Below are positions 57,101 to 60,100 of a stretch of 64,000 nt of DNA, piece after piece. Every line of letters starts with the position of its first letter. Positions within the stretch are counted from its first letter, which is position 1. The DNA comes from Ancistrus triradiatus (taxonomy: Eukaryota; Chordata; Actinopteri; Siluriformes; Loricariidae). The stretch lies in assembly GCA_025084515.1 (NCBI GenBank), contig JAJAGP010000334.1:62001-126000 (forward strand), given 5' to 3'. Both the position numbers and the translations under genes were made by a program. Under the pieces are notes generated by a model. The model was given only the letters and a program-made list of their open reading frames with translations, had not been told where the DNA came from and did no database searches.

Positions 57101-60100
57101 AGCACCGTGGCTAAAGGCTGAACTGACAGGCGATGGACGAAGAGAGAGAGAGAGAGCAAGTTATTAAAAATAATGGAATCTGCACCGAGCTGTCTTAACA
57201 ATCATTAAATGCACTATGTACTGCCTGAGCTCGGTGGCACACGGATGTGGCACGGCTGACATGCACGGTCATGTATCGCGATAATTAAAGCGTCGGCAAA
57301 TAATGAAATTAGGCCTATCACAGACGACACGTGGAATTAAATAATGACGACGTGTAATTGGTTTCAAAAACGGTTACCTGTGACCAGTGTTTAAAGAATG
57401 CACGCAGGCTAATTAGGCTTAACAGAGCTCCCATTCTCCATATGTTACAGGTCAGCACGCTGTCAGCTGCCACGAGGCCAACGCCAACACACGATGGCCT
57501 TTTGCTCTGACCTGAGCTTGACATTTGACCATTTATTAAAATGACTAGTGGAAGATTATATGAAAAAGCAAAATAGTCCGAAATCAGTTATGGGACTATG
57601 AGACTGAATGATTAATGGCATAATGATATGAATATTTGGATGTGTCTGCCAAAGCTAAACTGGCACAGGAAAGGTCATCATCTTATGAATAGGCCTATGT
57701 GTATAGTGTCAGTGAACTAATTAGTAATCCCGACTTCTTTAAATAGAACTGTGCTGTTATTCGAGCAATGGAATTTCCTGTGTATTCTACTGCTATGCTT
57801 GGTCATGATTTCTACCGTTCTACTCCTCTTAGCTCACAAACGCAGAAAGGAGACTACGCGTTCTTATCTAAACACTAAAGTATTACTTTCCTTTAGGGCA
57901 AGGGAAAGGAACTATTGATCAAACTATTCGCTGTGGAGACTGTTTTTGAATAATCCTCACTGGAGACTTAGCTGAAGGTTTGGATTCTGGCAATGTTCTT
58001 TTCAAGTCTACGATTGTAGCACAAAACAGCAGCGGTGTAGATTCGATTCACCTGGCTTAAGGGATCAAGATCTTGTGTGAAACAAAGCCTGGTGGCAGAT
58101 AGCAGAGTTCACAGGCAGGAGTGTGAAATGTGAATTCGCAAGGATGAAATAGGACGCTTATCTTGCCCTGCCATATTTCTTCTACAAGTTTGTCTTGTAG
58201 ATGAAGAACACGCCAAGTCTGCAGTCCAGCAATGGCACCTTCACTTCTATAGCCATCTCTAAGCCCAGCAAAGTACTTTGTGTTCTTACGGGCCAACAAA
58301 CAGTGACCTGATCACTAAATAACACAGTTAAACAAATGAGGGCAGGTACGTGGTGTTTAATGACCATATGACCAACGTCTGTTCATTTTAGGAATTCACA
58401 ATTATAACAAACTACAATATTAAAAAAAATCTGTCTTTTATGCTGATCCACGAGCAGAGGTGGGAGTTTAAGAGCAGATGTCCGACATATCTGTGTGTTC
58501 TTGCTTCCTCATTATCTCACGCTGGACTAGAGACTTGTGTAAGTTACTCATGTTTGTGTGAATTCCTTTCCGATAAGCTGTAAATGGTGTTCATAAGTAT
58601 GTCCCCTTTTGTAAGTAATACTCCTTTGTTTATCCCCCCACCACCTGTATATTCTCTCTAATCTAACTATATAAACTGGTTCACATTCACTTGAGTCTGT
58701 TTCGTCTGGCTGATCTCTGTGTTGTTCGTAATACTGTCTATCAATGCCTTTTTTGCTGCCATCAAACAAAAGCATCCGTCATTTTAATCACTCGTGCTTT
58801 AAGCAGCATCTCTGACACATCTGCATATTGTTTGCATGCAGCTTTATTTTTTTAATACCCTTTATAGTTACATTACAGAAGCCTATAAAGACTATGTGAC
58901 CATGGTAATGTCCGGTCAACATCCATTTCGGTCAACGACCTGTTTCACGGAAGGCAAGATGTGGTCATTAAACAGCGCAAACCTGTACAGAGAACATTTT
59001 CATCATGAGATGCTGGTATCAGAAATGACTGTTCATGCACCTCTCGTACATGAAGTATGCATTCCAGGTTTTCTGACAACTGTACACTGCTGTATGCTGC
59101 AATGCAGCATTTGTGGAATAATTTGGGGGGTTTAAAACACACAACTGTGATTAAGGACAAATGTGTAAGCATGTCATATTGATACTTATACCAGGCCACT
59201 GGTTCATTCTCATATCTCATTGATTTGCATGGTAAAGTATGTCTATAGAGTCACTGACCACTTTATAAAATACACCTCCTTGTTTATACAGTCATTGTCC
59301 ATTTTATCAGTTCCACTCACCATATAGATGCACTGTAGTTCAACAATTACAGACTGAAGTCCACCTGTTTCTCTGCATACTTTGTTAGTCCCCTTTACTT
59401 TTTTCTGTAATGGTCAGGACCCCACAGGACCACCAGACATCAGGTGCTATTTGGGTGGTGGATCATTCTCAGCACTGCAGTGACACTGATGTGGTGGTGG
59501 TTTGTATGTGTTGTGCTGATATGAGTGGACCAGACACAGCAGTGCTGCTGGAGTTTTTAACCACTTTGGTGTCACTTCTGGACTGAAAATAGTCCAACAA
59601 CCAAAAATGTCCAATCAACAGCATCCTGTAGGCAGTGTCCTGTGAGCACTGATGAAGGATTAGAGGATGACTAAGACAAACTGTGTAACAACAGATGAGC
59701 TACTGTCTCTGACTTTCCATCTACAACATGGAGCAATATGACAGACGTGTCTAATAGAGTGCACAGTAAATGACAGTGTTTAAAAACTCCAGCAGCACTG
59801 CTGTGTCTGATCCAGTCGTACCAGCTCAACACACACTAACACATCAGCGTCATTGCAGTGCTGAGAATGATCCACCACCCAAATAGTACCTGATATGTGG
59901 GGGTCCTGACCATTAGAGAGCAGAATAAAGGGGACGAACAAAATATGTAGAGAAACTCTACATGGACTAAAGTCTGTAATTGTAGAACTACAAAGTGCTT
60001 CTATATGGCAAGTGGAACTGATTAAATGGACAATGAGTGCAGAAACAAGGTGTACCTAATAAAGTGACTGGTTAGTGTATTGTGTCTGTTCTAAATGGAG

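Noticed and set aside
58548..58775. A 75-codon charged minus-strand frame
   Set aside because: No recognised family; neighbouring sequence gives no transposon ends.
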